Shown here in pieces: positions 51,703 to 60,216 of a stretch of 64,000 bases of DNA; position 1 is the first letter of the stretch, and the number at the start of each line of letters is the position of its first letter. Location: assembly GCA_965247665.1 (NCBI GenBank), contig CBDFHH010000005.1, positions 744,001 through 808,000 of the forward strand, given 5' to 3'. This stretch comes from CAUZWH01 sp965247665 (GTDB lineage: Bacteria; Pseudomonadota; Alphaproteobacteria; SHVV01). Under the pieces are notes generated by a model, which was not told the DNA's origin, searched no databases, and saw only the letters and a program-made list of their open reading frames with translations. A program made the position numbers and the translations under genes.

Positions 51703-52839
51703 ATGTCATCTTCCGGCGATATTCGTTTCCAGGAAGTTAGCAAGCGTTTTGGCTCCGTGGTGGCCGCCGACCGCATTTCGCTGGATGTACGCGGCGGCGA
51801 GTTCCTGACGCTGCTGGGGCCGAGCGGGTCGGGTAAGACCACCCTGCTCAACATGGTGCTCGGTGTGTTCGATCCCGACAGCGGTGAGATTTTCGTCGAC
51901 GGTGAGCCGATCACGCCGGTGCCGATCAACAAGCGAAACATTGGCATGGTGTTTCAGAACTACGCGTTGTTCCCGCATATGACCGTGTACGACAACATCG
52001 CGTTTCCGCTGCGTATGCGCGGTGTTGCCGGCGTGGAAATCGGGCGGCGCGTGGACGAGATGCTGGAGCTCGTGCAGCTCGGCGGTCTCGGCCAGCGCTA
52101 CGCCCGCCAGTTGAGCGGCGGTCAGCAGCAGCGTATCGCAACGGCGCGAGCGCTGGCGGCAAGCCCGCCACTGGTTCTGATGGATGAGCCGCTCGGTGCG
52201 CTCGACCGTAAGCTGCGCGAAGAGATGCAACTCGAAGTACGCTCGCTACAGCGGCGGCTTGGCTTCACCACGCTATATGTGACCCATGACCAGGGTGAAG
52301 CGATCAGCATGTCGGATCGTATCGCGGTGATGAGCGAGGGGCATCTACAGCAGGTGGGCACGCCGCTCGAATTGTTTGAAACACCGAGCAACCTGTTCGT
52401 TGCGGGTTTCCTGGGCAACGCCAACCTGTTCCGCGCCACGCTCGTCGCGGTCGAAGGCAACCGTGGTCGTTTGCGGGTGGATGGTGGATTGGAGTTCGTG
52501 GCCGACCTGCCCGGCGCCGCCGGCATCGTGCGCGATGACGAGGTCTGGGTGATGATTCGCCCTGAGCGCCTGCGGCTTTTGCCGGGCGCGCAACCCGAGA
52601 ACGACGGCAACAGCTTCTCGGCCACGATCCGCGAGGCGGTCTACGGCGGCACCGCGACCCGCTATTTGGTCGAGTTTGTAGCCGGGTGCGCGCTCAAAGT
52701 GGAAATGCCGTCTCACGATCTGCCACCCGGCCTCGAACCGGGCGCGATGGTCAACGTGCAATGGCACATTCGCGATACCAAGGTGCTGCCCAAGGGCTAC
52801 CCCGGGCCGGAAACCGACCGGTCGATCGGGCCACCTTAG
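51703..52839 (+). CDS. ABC transporter ATP-binding protein (PotA type)
   Basis: 378 aa. Walker A is LLGPSGSGKTTLL near residue 36, signature LSGGQQQRIATARAL near 136, Walker B LVLMDEPLGALDRKL near 157, followed by a C-terminal TOBE-like regulatory domain (VMIRPERLRLLPGAQPENDG). It energises the importer whose binding protein and permeases are on the opposite strand (47182-49994). Linking the ATPase to ferredoxin and the permeases to P450 ties uptake and oxidation to one divergent control region. Confidence 0.93.
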   Translation: MSSSGDIRFQEVSKRFGSVVAADRISLDVRGGEFLTLLGPSGSGKTTLLNMVLGVFDPDSGEIFVDGEPITPVPINKRNIGMVFQNYALFPHMTVYDNIAFPLRMRGVAGVEIGRRVDEMLELVQLGGLGQRYARQLSGGQQQRIATARALAASPPLVLMDEPLGALDRKLREEMQLEVRSLQRRLGFTTLYVTHDQGEAISMSDRIAVMSEGHLQQVGTPLELFETPSNLFVAGFLGNANLFRATLVAVEGNRGRLRVDGGLEFVADLPGAAGIVRDDEVWVMIRPERLRLLPGAQPENDGNSFSATIREAVYGGTATRYLVEFVAGCALKVEMPSHDLPPGLEPGAMVNVQWHIRDTKVLPKGYPGPETDRSIGPP

Positions 52840-52918
52840 CTGTTGCCTGAGGGGTTTGCCGGCGCTGCGTCGCCATCGTTAGTGGGCCCATTGCGCAGCT
52901 CCGAGTGCTCGTCCTCGG

Positions 52919-54844
52919 TCACCCTTCTCTACTCATAGGGCGTTTTCGAGACTGCGCCGCTCGCCGCCCGCCGCCCTCCGGGGCGAAGGTTCCGGCATGG
53001 GCGCTTTCGCCCAGCAGGCGTGCGTAGGCGCCGCCGCGCACAACGAGCTCGTTGTGCGTTCCCGTCTCGACCACTTCTCCCGCTTCGAGCACGATGATCC
53101 GGTCCGCCCCGCGTATGGTGCTCAGGCGATGCGCGATCGCGATCACGGTCCGCGTCTCGAAGAGCCGTGCGAGCGCCAGCTCGACCATCTCCTCGGTCGT
53201 GGAATCCACTGAGCTCGTGGCCTCGTCCAGGATGATGAGGTCCTTTCGGGCCGCCACCGCGCGGGCGAAGCCGATGAGCTGGGCCTGTCCGGCCGAGAGG
53301 TTGGCGCCGCCGTGCGCGACCTTGAAGTCATAGCCGCCCGGCAATCCACGAATGAACTCATCGATGTGCACGTAGTGCGCGGCCCGCACCGCCGCCTCCC
53401 GGTTGGACCGGCCGAGGGTGATGTTGAACGCGATCGAATCGGGGAACAGAAACACGTTCTGGTGGACGACGGCCGCGATCCCGCCAATGTCGTCGTAGTC
53501 GAAGGACGTCACCTCGCGTCCGTTCAGGCGTACCGAGCCTTCGTAGCCTCCGTAGGCGCGGGTGATGACGCGGACGATCGAAGACTTACCCGAGCCCGTT
53601 GCCCCGACGAGGGCGACGGTCTCCCCTCGCCGGATGGAGAGGTCGATTCCGCGCAGGACCTCGGGGCCATCCGGCGAGTAGCGGAATCGCACCCGCTCGA
53701 GGTCGAGGCGTTCGAAACCTGAAGGCCGGTCCGGGCGCCGACCGGCGCCGGCCGGCGTGCCATCCTTCGGCGCCGACGAGAGCGTTTCCGCCGGATCGAG
53801 CGGAACCAGGAGCAGTCCGCCGATGTGGTCGAATGCGGCGAGGGCCCGCTGCAGGATCGCGAGCTGTTGCGAAAGCTCGCGTACCGGAACGAACAGCCGC
53901 TGGATGTATTCCATGAACGCGACGAGCACCCCGAGGGTCATGACCCCGGCGAGAACGGCCCCCGCGGCGTACCACAGGACCACGGCGAGGCTCACGCTGG
54001 TCAGCCCCTCGACGAGTGCATGCAGCATCGCGTCGTAAACGTTCGAGGTGTTCTGCGCCTCGTAGAAGCGGCGGTTGCGACGCTCGAAGGCGGCATACGC
54101 CTTCGCCTCCGCGGCGTAGAGCTGCACCGTCTGCATACCGGCAAGACACTCGTGGAGGTATCCCGTCGCTTCCGACAGCGCCTGGCGAGCCCGGAAGAAG
54201 GCGGCCCGAACCCGCAGTTGGAAGAAGCGCACCACGAAGACCAGCGCCGGAAGTATCGTGAGCAGCACGAGGGTCGCCTCCCAACTCAGCCAGAACATCA
54301 TTGCCAGGAACGCGACCGTCTTCAGGAGGTCGACGATGAGCGCAAGGGCGTTGCCGGCGAGGCTTTCGCCGAGGGCTTCGACGTCGCTCGTCACCCGGGT
54401 CAGGATCGATCCGATGGGGTTGCGGTCGAAGTAACGCCGCGGGAGGCGCAGGGTACGCCGGTACACCGTCTCGCGGAGCGCGGCCAGCAGCCTATGGCCT
54501 GTTCGCTGGAGAATGCGCACATAGAGCGCATCGGCCAGGTAGCCGAGCACGACGACCGCGGCGGCAAGGGCGATGAGCTCCAAGAGCGGCGCGCGCCACG
54601 GCCCGATCTCGCCTGCCGCCACCGCCGGCAATAGGTAGTCATCCACCGCGATCTTGATGAGGAACGGGACCAGTGACGCGCACGCGGCCGAGACCGGCAG
54701 TAGCGCGAATACTACCGCGAAGTGCCACCGATAGGGGGCGAAGTGGGGTCGCATCGCTTCGAAGACCGCTACGGTATGCCCGTCGCGAACGAAGAGCCGC
54801 AAATGGGCTGGCAACCGCACCGCGGCAGCAAGCACGCTCTTCAT
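52919..54844 (-). CDS. ABC exporter half-transporter, membrane plus ATPase (canonical ATP site)
   Basis: 641 aa from the ATG at 54842-54844, overlapping the previous stop (ATGA). The six-helix exporter domain begins near residue 30 (YRWHFAVVFALLPVSAACAS). The ATPase domain from about 385 has Walker A VALVGATGSGKSSIVRV, an altered signature NLSAGQAQLIGFARA and a normal Walker B LIILDEATSSVDS. It forms a heterodimer with the next protein, as in YheHI/BmrCD/TM287-288-type multidrug or lipid exporters. The substrate is unknown. Confidence 0.9.
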   Translation of the reverse strand: MKSVLAAAVRLPAHLRLFVRDGHTVAVFEAMRPHFAPYRWHFAVVFALLPVSAACASLVPFLIKIAVDDYLLPAVAAGEIGPWRAPLLELIALAAAVVVLGYLADALYVRILQRTGHRLLAALRETVYRRTLRLPRRYFDRNPIGSILTRVTSDVEALGESLAGNALALIVDLLKTVAFLAMMFWLSWEATLVLLTILPALVFVVRFFQLRVRAAFFRARQALSEATGYLHECLAGMQTVQLYAAEAKAYAAFERRNRRFYEAQNTSNVYDAMLHALVEGLTSVSLAVVLWYAAGAVLAGVMTLGVLVAFMEYIQRLFVPVRELSQQLAILQRALAAFDHIGGLLLVPLDPAETLSSAPKDGTPAGAGRRPDRPSGFERLDLERVRFRYSPDGPEVLRGIDLSIRRGETVALVGATGSGKSSIVRVITRAYGGYEGSVRLNGREVTSFDYDDIGGIAAVVHQNVFLFPDSIAFNITLGRSNREAAVRAAHYVHIDEFIRGLPGGYDFKVAHGGANLSAGQAQLIGFARAVAARKDLIILDEATSSVDSTTEEMVELALARLFETRTVIAIAHRLSTIRGADRIIVLEAGEVVETGTHNELVVRGGAYARLLGESAHAGTFAPEGGGRRAAQSRKRPMSREG

Positions 54845-56622
54845 CACGTCCCTTTCTCGTTCTCGCTGGTCTGCCGCCGCCACGATTCCCGATAGGCGAT
54901 GTTGCGGGCGACGAGGTCCTCGTGGGTCCCTTCGTCCACCACCCGTCCGCCGTCCAGCACCACGATCCGGTCCGCCCGCTCGAGGACGCTGATGCGGTGC
55001 GAGACGACGAGGAGCGCGCGGGCCTTCGTGAGCGCGTAGATCCAGTCGACGAGGACGCGCTCGGTCTCCTGGTCCACCGCCGACAGGACGTCGTCGAGAA
55101 TGAGCAGGTCGCAAGGTTTGAGAGTGGCGCGTGCGAGCGCGACCCGCTGCTTCTGGCCGCCCGAGAGCGCAATGCCGCGCTCCCCGACCGGAGTGGCGAG
55201 CCCCGCCGGCATACGCTCGAGATCGGACCCGAGCGCGGCGGCCAAGAGCGCTTGCTCCACGGCGGCAGTGATCGCCTCCCCGTCATCGGACGCCGACGCT
55301 TCGACCGAGAACGCCACGTTGGCTTGCAGCGTATCCGAAAACAGGAACGGTTGCTGGGTGACAGTCACCACGTGCCGCCGCACCTCGACCGGGTCCACGC
55401 CGCAGATGTCGACCCCGTCCAGGCGCACGGTACCCGAAGACGGCACCAGGTAGCGGTTCAGCAGGTTGACGAGGGTGGTCTTGCCGCTTCCGACCGGCCC
55501 GAACACGCCGACGACCTCACCCGGGCCCACAGCGAAACTCACCCCGTCGAGCACCGGGCGATCGGGTTCATCGGGATAGGCGAAGCAAAGTCGTTCCACG
55601 ACCAGGCCGCTCGCGAGCTGGTCGGGGAGCCCGGCGGCAGGCTGTGGCGCGGGGTGCCGTGGGGCGGCGGCAAACACCTCGAGGAGGCTCCCGAGGCTCG
55701 TCATCCCCCGTTGCAGGACGAACATCATGAAGGTCGCACCCATCAGCGGGCTGACCAGCATCGAAAGATACACCGTGAAGGCGGCAAAACCGCCAATGGT
55801 CATGTCCCCGCCGATCACCGCGAACCCGCCTACCAGCACCAGCAGGACCTTGAGGGCGTTGATGACGTGCGTGAGCAGCGGCATGAACCAGGCGCGGACG
55901 GTGGTCATCCCGAGACCCGCGTCTAGCACCGCACCGCTCAACTCCGAAAAGCGCCGCTCCGCCCACTCGAGCCCGCGAAACGACTTGAGCGGGTCGAGGC
56001 CGCTGTAAGACTCCACCGTGAAGTCTGACAGCTCCTGGAGCGCCTTCATTCGCCAGAGCTGGTTGTGGCGCATCCGCTGCACCGCGATCTGCAGAACGAG
56101 GAATCCGATCGCAATGGGCAGGGCACAGTACAGGGTCAGGCGGGGCGAGATTTGGTACATGTAGTACGGGGCTAGGGTCAGGGTCCCGACGCTCTGGATG
56201 AGCATCATCGTGCCGATGCCCAGCAGCATCCGTACCCCGGTGATGTCGTTGTTGATGCGCGAGATAAGCTCGCCGGACGGATTGGTTAGAAAGAACTCGC
56301 GGTCGAGGTGCAGCAGGTGGGCGAGGAGGCGGTTCTTAAGGTCGAACTCGACCTGCCGGCCGGGAACGAAGAAGAGCAGGCGTGAAAGGGTCCGCGTGAC
56401 AACCATCGCCGCGGCGAGGCCGAGTATAAGCCCAACCTTGGTGAGAACACCTTCCCCAATCGGGTCGCCGGTGAGCAGATCGATGGCTCCCTGGAGGTAG
56501 CGGGGGATAGCGAGGCTCATCCACAGTGTGAGGGCGAGGAAGCCCGCCCCTGCCCCGAGGGACCAGGCGTGCTCCCAGACGAGCCCCAGGAGATAGCGGA
56601 ATCTCAGAAACGCGGACGACAT
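54844..56622 (-). CDS. ABC exporter half-transporter, membrane plus ATPase (degenerate ATP site)
   Basis: 592 aa from the ATG at 56620-56622 (MSSAFLRFRYLLGLVWEHAW). The open frame reaches 56820, but that part covers transposase debris. Membrane helices start near residue 18. The ATPase domain has GVFGPVGSGKTTLVNLLNRY, ALSGGQKQRVALARATL and Walker B LLILDDVLSAVDQ, in which the catalytic glutamate is replaced by aspartate. Together with the canonical partner this gives an asymmetric pair. The ATGA overlap makes it a two-gene unit bordered upstream by an IS21 remnant. Confidence 0.9.
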   Translation of the reverse strand: MSSAFLRFRYLLGLVWEHAWSLGAGAGFLALTLWMSLAIPRYLQGAIDLLTGDPIGEGVLTKVGLILGLAAAMVVTRTLSRLLFFVPGRQVEFDLKNRLLAHLLHLDREFFLTNPSGELISRINNDITGVRMLLGIGTMMLIQSVGTLTLAPYYMYQISPRLTLYCALPIAIGFLVLQIAVQRMRHNQLWRMKALQELSDFTVESYSGLDPLKSFRGLEWAERRFSELSGAVLDAGLGMTTVRAWFMPLLTHVINALKVLLVLVGGFAVIGGDMTIGGFAAFTVYLSMLVSPLMGATFMMFVLQRGMTSLGSLLEVFAAAPRHPAPQPAAGLPDQLASGLVVERLCFAYPDEPDRPVLDGVSFAVGPGEVVGVFGPVGSGKTTLVNLLNRYLVPSSGTVRLDGVDICGVDPVEVRRHVVTVTQQPFLFSDTLQANVAFSVEASASDDGEAITAAVEQALLAAALGSDLERMPAGLATPVGERGIALSGGQKQRVALARATLKPCDLLILDDVLSAVDQETERVLVDWIYALTKARALLVVSHRISVLERADRIVVLDGGRVVDEGTHEDLVARNIAYRESWRRQTSENEKGT

Positions 56623-56708
56623 CGGCCGAATCGAAGTGGGACCTCGAGGAACCTTCAACAGCAAGCGGGCGCGGCAGTATAGAGCGAGGCGGTGGCAACC
56701 CGCCCCGG

Positions 56709-56881
56709 ACGTACCCCCGTGAGTTGGCGCGCGGGTTTCGATACCCATCGGCACGCTATAGGAGCGCCGATGGCGAGCGATGATCTGGGGCGCCGAGAGT
56801 GATCTCGACTCGGTCCACATAGCACTTTGTTGTTACCTTCTTGTGGGCATGTACTGCCGGCGCCGAGTAGTCTGTGCTTCT
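56709..56881 (-). pseudogene. IS21-family transposase (IstA) C-terminal fragment, frameshifted
   Basis: Minus-strand reading from 56881 gives RSTDYSAPAVHAHKKVTTKC then YVDRVEI, which reads like the IS21 transposase segment ...NxYSVPxxxxxxxVxVKxxVDxVEI.... A one-base shift near 56795 then continues as APQIIARHRRSYSVP, matching the IS21 ...IARHRRSY... motif. No complete frame and no IstB gene remain, so the element is dead. The match is from recognised family wording, not from a search. Confidence 0.6.
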
Positions 56882-57204
56882 CGGCCGCCGCCCCAGCCTG
56901 ATCTCGTCCAGGGCCGCCGCGACCGGGGCCACGTTCTCGGCCACGTTGTCGATCTTGCGTCTTTCTTGTGGCTGAGCGTGGGCCAATGTGCAAGAGCCCG
57001 TGCAGACTGGCCGTCCCCCGTGCCTGTACGATTGTCGCATCGGTTCGCGCCGATTGTGAATCGGAACGCCTGCGCCCGACGCCGCGAGTTCGGCAGCCCG
57101 ACGCGCTCGGTGTTCTACGTGCTTGACACGGTTTGGGGGAGAGAACCGCCGATGAAGGTCCGGTGGTGTCGAACGAAACCGCGCTCGCGGCGCGAGATTT
57201 AGCA
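56882..57204. other. Gene-free stretch upstream of the transposase remnant
   Basis: 323 nt between the IS21 fragment and the end of the lyase gene. Frames are open by composition but none is recognisable on either strand. A few segments on the minus strand (ENVAPVAAALDEIRLGRRP) directly precede the transposase match and may be its decayed upstream part. No terminal inverted repeats were found by eye. Confidence 0.4.
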
Positions 57205-58077
57205 CTATTCGAAGTTGGCGGCGTCATAGTCGGCGCCGACGGCCAGCATGTCGTCCGTACCGAGCCGTTTCTGCAGGCCCTGGAAATCGACCATCACGTC
57301 GCGCACGCCATCGGTGGTGCCGTCGGCCTTAAGGGTTGCGAAATAGATTTCCATCAACTTGACCACTGCCCGCGGCAGTCCGCTCGGGAAAATGACGAAC
57401 GAGAAACCGATCTGCTCCAGTTGGGCCGCCGACAGCACCGGGGTCTTGCCGCCCTCAACCATATTGGCCATGACGTGGACGCGATCGCTGAAGCGGTCGG
57501 CGATCGCCTGGAGTTGCTCGAGCGTGAGCGGCGCCTCCACGAACAGCATGTCGGCGCCGGCCTCGGCGTAGCGTTCGGCACGGTCGAGCGCAGCCTCGAA
57601 GCCCTCGACCGCGATCGCATCGGTACGGGCGATCACCAGCAAATCGTCACTGCTGCGCGCGTCAAGCGCCGCTTTGATCTTTCCCACCATCTCGCTCGCC
57701 GATACCAGCAGCTTGCCCTGCAGATGGCCGCAACGCTTCGGTAACGTCTGATCCTCGAGCTGGATGGCGTCGGCGCCGGAGCGTTCGAAGTTGAACACCG
57801 TGCGCTGGACGTTGAGCGCATTGCCGTAGCCGGTGTCGGCGTCGGCGATGATCGGCAGGTCGACACGTTCGCGAATCCGGGCGCAGGTCGCCGCGACCTC
57901 GCTCATATCGACCAAACCGATATCCGGCCGCCCGAGCCGGGTGTAGGCGATGCCGGCGCCGGACAGGTAGATCGCTTCGAACCCGGCGCGCGCGGCCATC
58001 AGTGCGCCGAGCGCATCATACACACCGGGGGCCAGCAGAACGTTGTTCGGGCTCAAGCGTTCGCGAAGATTTGTCAT
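57205..58077 (-). CDS. Isocitrate lyase/PEP mutase superfamily C-C lyase
   Basis: 290 aa from the ATG at 58075-58077. SGAGIAYTRLGRPDIGLVDM near residue 39, the metal region DADTGYGNALNVQRTV near 79, and the active-site cysteine loop LPKRCGHLQGK near 112 match methylisocitrate / 2,3-dimethylmalate lyases, which split 2-hydroxy diacids into pyruvate or glyoxylate plus an acid. Its start overlaps the LeuD-like gene. The pairing with an aconitase-type hydratase suggests it cleaves the hydrated product. Confidence 0.88.
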   Translation of the reverse strand: MTNLRERLSPNNVLLAPGVYDALGALMAARAGFEAIYLSGAGIAYTRLGRPDIGLVDMSEVAATCARIRERVDLPIIADADTGYGNALNVQRTVFNFERSGADAIQLEDQTLPKRCGHLQGKLLVSASEMVGKIKAALDARSSDDLLVIARTDAIAVEGFEAALDRAERYAEAGADMLFVEAPLTLEQLQAIADRFSDRVHVMANMVEGGKTPVLSAAQLEQIGFSFVIFPSGLPRAVVKLMEIYFATLKADGTTDGVRDVMVDFQGLQKRLGTDDMLAVGADYDAANFE

Positions 58078-58586
58078 CCCCTCTCCTTGGCGGCAAAGCG
58101 CTTTTCGAGGTGCGGCACCAGTCCGCCGTCGCTGACGAGAGCCAGCAGGTGCTCGGGGATTGCCTGGCACTCGAGGGTCGCGCCTTGGGTCGCGTTGTCA
58201 ATGCGGCCGGCGGCGAAGTCGAGGCGTAGCCTATCGCCTGCGGTGATCGAATCGATCCGGTCGCAGATCACGACCGCCAGCCCGAGGTTAAACGCGTTGC
58301 GGTAGAAAATTCCGGCGAACGACCGCGCCAGAACCGCGGCGACGCCGAGATGCTTGAGCGCCTGCGCCGCCTGCTCACGCGACGAACCCATACCGAAATT
58401 GTGCCCCGCGACGACGAAATCTCCGGGCTCGACCCGGGCGGCGAAATCGGCATCGACGGTTTCCAGGCAGTGCGATGCCAGCTCCTCGATCGGCCGCTTC
58501 ATGTAAAGGCCGGGCGCAAGCGCGTCGGTATCGATGTCGTCTTCGAACAGCCAAGCGCGCCCGCCGTGATCTTGGCAATCGCCCAT
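58074..58586 (-). CDS. LeuD-like small subunit of an aconitase-family hydratase
   Basis: 170 aa from the ATG at 58586. A GTG at 58592 that overlaps the large-subunit stop is also possible. The swivel domain carries the substrate loop GHNFGMGSSREQAAQALKHL near residue 55-74 and RSFAGIFYRNAFNLGL near 84. Such small subunits work with a LeuC-like partner in isopropylmalate, homoaconitate, citraconate or dimethylmaleate hydration. A 4-nt overlap couples it to the lyase gene downstream. Confidence 0.9.
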   Translation of the reverse strand: MGDCQDHGGRAWLFEDDIDTDALAPGLYMKRPIEELASHCLETVDADFAARVEPGDFVVAGHNFGMGSSREQAAQALKHLGVAAVLARSFAGIFYRNAFNLGLAVVICDRIDSITAGDRLRLDFAAGRIDNATQGATLECQAIPEHLLALVSDGGLVPHLEKRFAAKERG

Positions 58587-58588
58587 GG

Positions 58589-59881
58589 TCACGCCGCCTC
58601 GGGCGCGGCGCGTAGCAGGTTGCGCGGGTCGGTGATGTGCCCGGCCACCGCCGCTGCGGCGACGGTGTAGGGCGAACCGAGATACAGCTTCGAGCTGCCC
58701 GCGCCCATGCGTCCTTTGAAGTTGCGCGCGGTCGAGGCGATGCACACCTCGTTCTCCGCCAACACACCGGTGCCATAGCCGCCGCAGGCGTTGCAGCCCG
58801 ACGGCAAAATGATGGCCCCGGCTTCGGTCAGCGCCGCCAGGGTTCCGTCGGCCGCGGCCGCATTCATGGTGCGGGTCGAAGCCGGCGCCACCAGCAGGCG
58901 CACGCCGGTGGCGACCTGGCGCCCGCGCAGAATCTCAGCCGCCATTTCGAGGTCGACCAGCTTGGCGCCGGTGCAGGCGCCGATGTAGCACTGGTCGATC
59001 GGGATCCGCTCGAAGTCTTCCACCGGCGCGGCGTTGGCAGGGCTATGCGGCGCCGCAATCTGCGGCCCGAGCGCGCCGGCATCGAAGGTGTGACGGATGC
59101 ATATCTCGGCCTCGTCGTCGGAGCGCCAGTCCTCGGTATCGTCGATCTCGACGCCGCAGTCAGCGAGGTAGGCGGCGGTCACCTCGTCGGGCGCGATCAG
59201 GCCAGCCTGTGCGCCGAGCTCCGCGGCCATGTTGCACAGCGTCATGCGCTCGGGCATCGGCAAGACGTCGATCAGCGTCCCGGAATATTCGATCGCCTGA
59301 TAGTCGCCGCCATCCATGCCGAGTTGGGCGCACATCGCCAACATCGCGTCCTTGGCGCTCACGCCGGGAGCAAACGCGCCATCCCAAACCAGGTTTATGG
59401 TCTGCGGCACCCGCAGCCAGATCTCGCCGGTTGCGAGCACGCCGGCCATCTCGGTCGCACCGACTCCGAACATGTAGCAGCCGAACGCGCCGCCAGTCGG
59501 CGCATGGCTGTCACCGCCGACGATGAACATGCCGGGCCGGAGGTGACCGCGCTCGGGCAGCACCACGTGGCAGATGCCCTGCATGTCGTAGAAATGGTCG
59601 ATACCGCGCTGCCGCACCCATTTGCGGGTGAGGTCGAGAATCGCCGCACTTTCGGCGTCACCGGCGGGGGTAAAGTGATCCGTGACGACGACCTCCTTCG
59701 ACGTATCCCACACGCCGACGCCGAGGCGTTCGAGGATCGGCCCAACCCGCCGCGGACCACCCGAATCGTGCATCATCGCCAGGTCGACGGCGCAGGTGAC
59801 GATCTCGCCGGGGCTGACCCTGTCCCGCCCACAGGCGCGGGCGATCAATTTCTCGGCCAACGTTTGCGGGGGCAAACTCAC
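58589..59881 (-). CDS. LeuC-like large subunit of an aconitase-family hydratase
   Basis: 430 aa from GTG (59881). Iron-sulfur cluster cysteines are in QCYIGACTGAKLVDL near 301-315 and PSGCNACGGYG near 358. FIVGGDSHAPTGGAFGCYMF is near 117-136. It is about the length of archaeal-type IPM isomerase or dimethylmaleate hydratase large subunits and shorter than E. coli LeuC. With the LeuD-like and lyase genes it forms a hydratase-lyase module rather than leucine synthesis, since leuA and leuB are absent. Confidence 0.9.
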   Translation of the reverse strand: MSLPPQTLAEKLIARACGRDRVSPGEIVTCAVDLAMMHDSGGPRRVGPILERLGVGVWDTSKEVVVTDHFTPAGDAESAAILDLTRKWVRQRGIDHFYDMQGICHVVLPERGHLRPGMFIVGGDSHAPTGGAFGCYMFGVGATEMAGVLATGEIWLRVPQTINLVWDGAFAPGVSAKDAMLAMCAQLGMDGGDYQAIEYSGTLIDVLPMPERMTLCNMAAELGAQAGLIAPDEVTAAYLADCGVEIDDTEDWRSDDEAEICIRHTFDAGALGPQIAAPHSPANAAPVEDFERIPIDQCYIGACTGAKLVDLEMAAEILRGRQVATGVRLLVAPASTRTMNAAAADGTLAALTEAGAIILPSGCNACGGYGTGVLAENEVCIASTARNFKGRMGAGSSKLYLGSPYTVAAAAVAGHITDPRNLLRAAPEAA

Positions 59882-60030
59882 CGGCGCGCTCCGGCGGCGC
59901 GGCGTGACGGCGGGTAGGATTCGACAATTACCGCGACTACATCCACCGCGACCACATCGAGCTGAAGCAGGGCGACAAACGCCACCGACCGCTCCAGAAT
60001 CGCGAACGCGGGTCGACGTTCAGACACCAT
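59878..60030 (-). CDS. Candidate 50-aa small ORF coupled to the hydratase genes
   Basis: An ATG at 60030 (with AAGGG upstream) opens a frame that ends in TGA overlapping the GTG start of the hydratase gene by 4 nt (GTGA). The peptide has a hydrophobic Val/Ala-rich centre (VAFVALLQLDVVAVDVVAVI) and a basic tail (PSRRAAGARR). It could be a leader peptide, a tiny membrane protein or chance. The overlap matches the style of the cluster, but I recognise no family. Confidence 0.3.
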   Translation of the reverse strand: MVSERRPAFAILERSVAFVALLQLDVVAVDVVAVIVESYPPSRRAAGARR

Positions 60031-60216
60031 TGCGCATCGTCCCTTCAGCCAATCCGTGGTTGAAGACTAGCAGCGCTCGCCCACCAGTGCAGCCCCGCGA
60101 ACGACGCGGGCGCCCGCGTTTTCGCTATTCGGCGGTAGTCTTGAGGGGACCTGCGCGTATGCGTAACATCTCGGCCACGGGCCGGCATGAAGGCCTGCTC
60201 AAGTTAGGGAAGCAAC

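Noticed and set aside
58074..59881. leuCD of leucine biosynthesis
   Set aside because: leuA and leuB are not nearby, the lyase is coupled to the small subunit, and the large subunit is shorter than E. coli LeuC. A different diacid is more likely.
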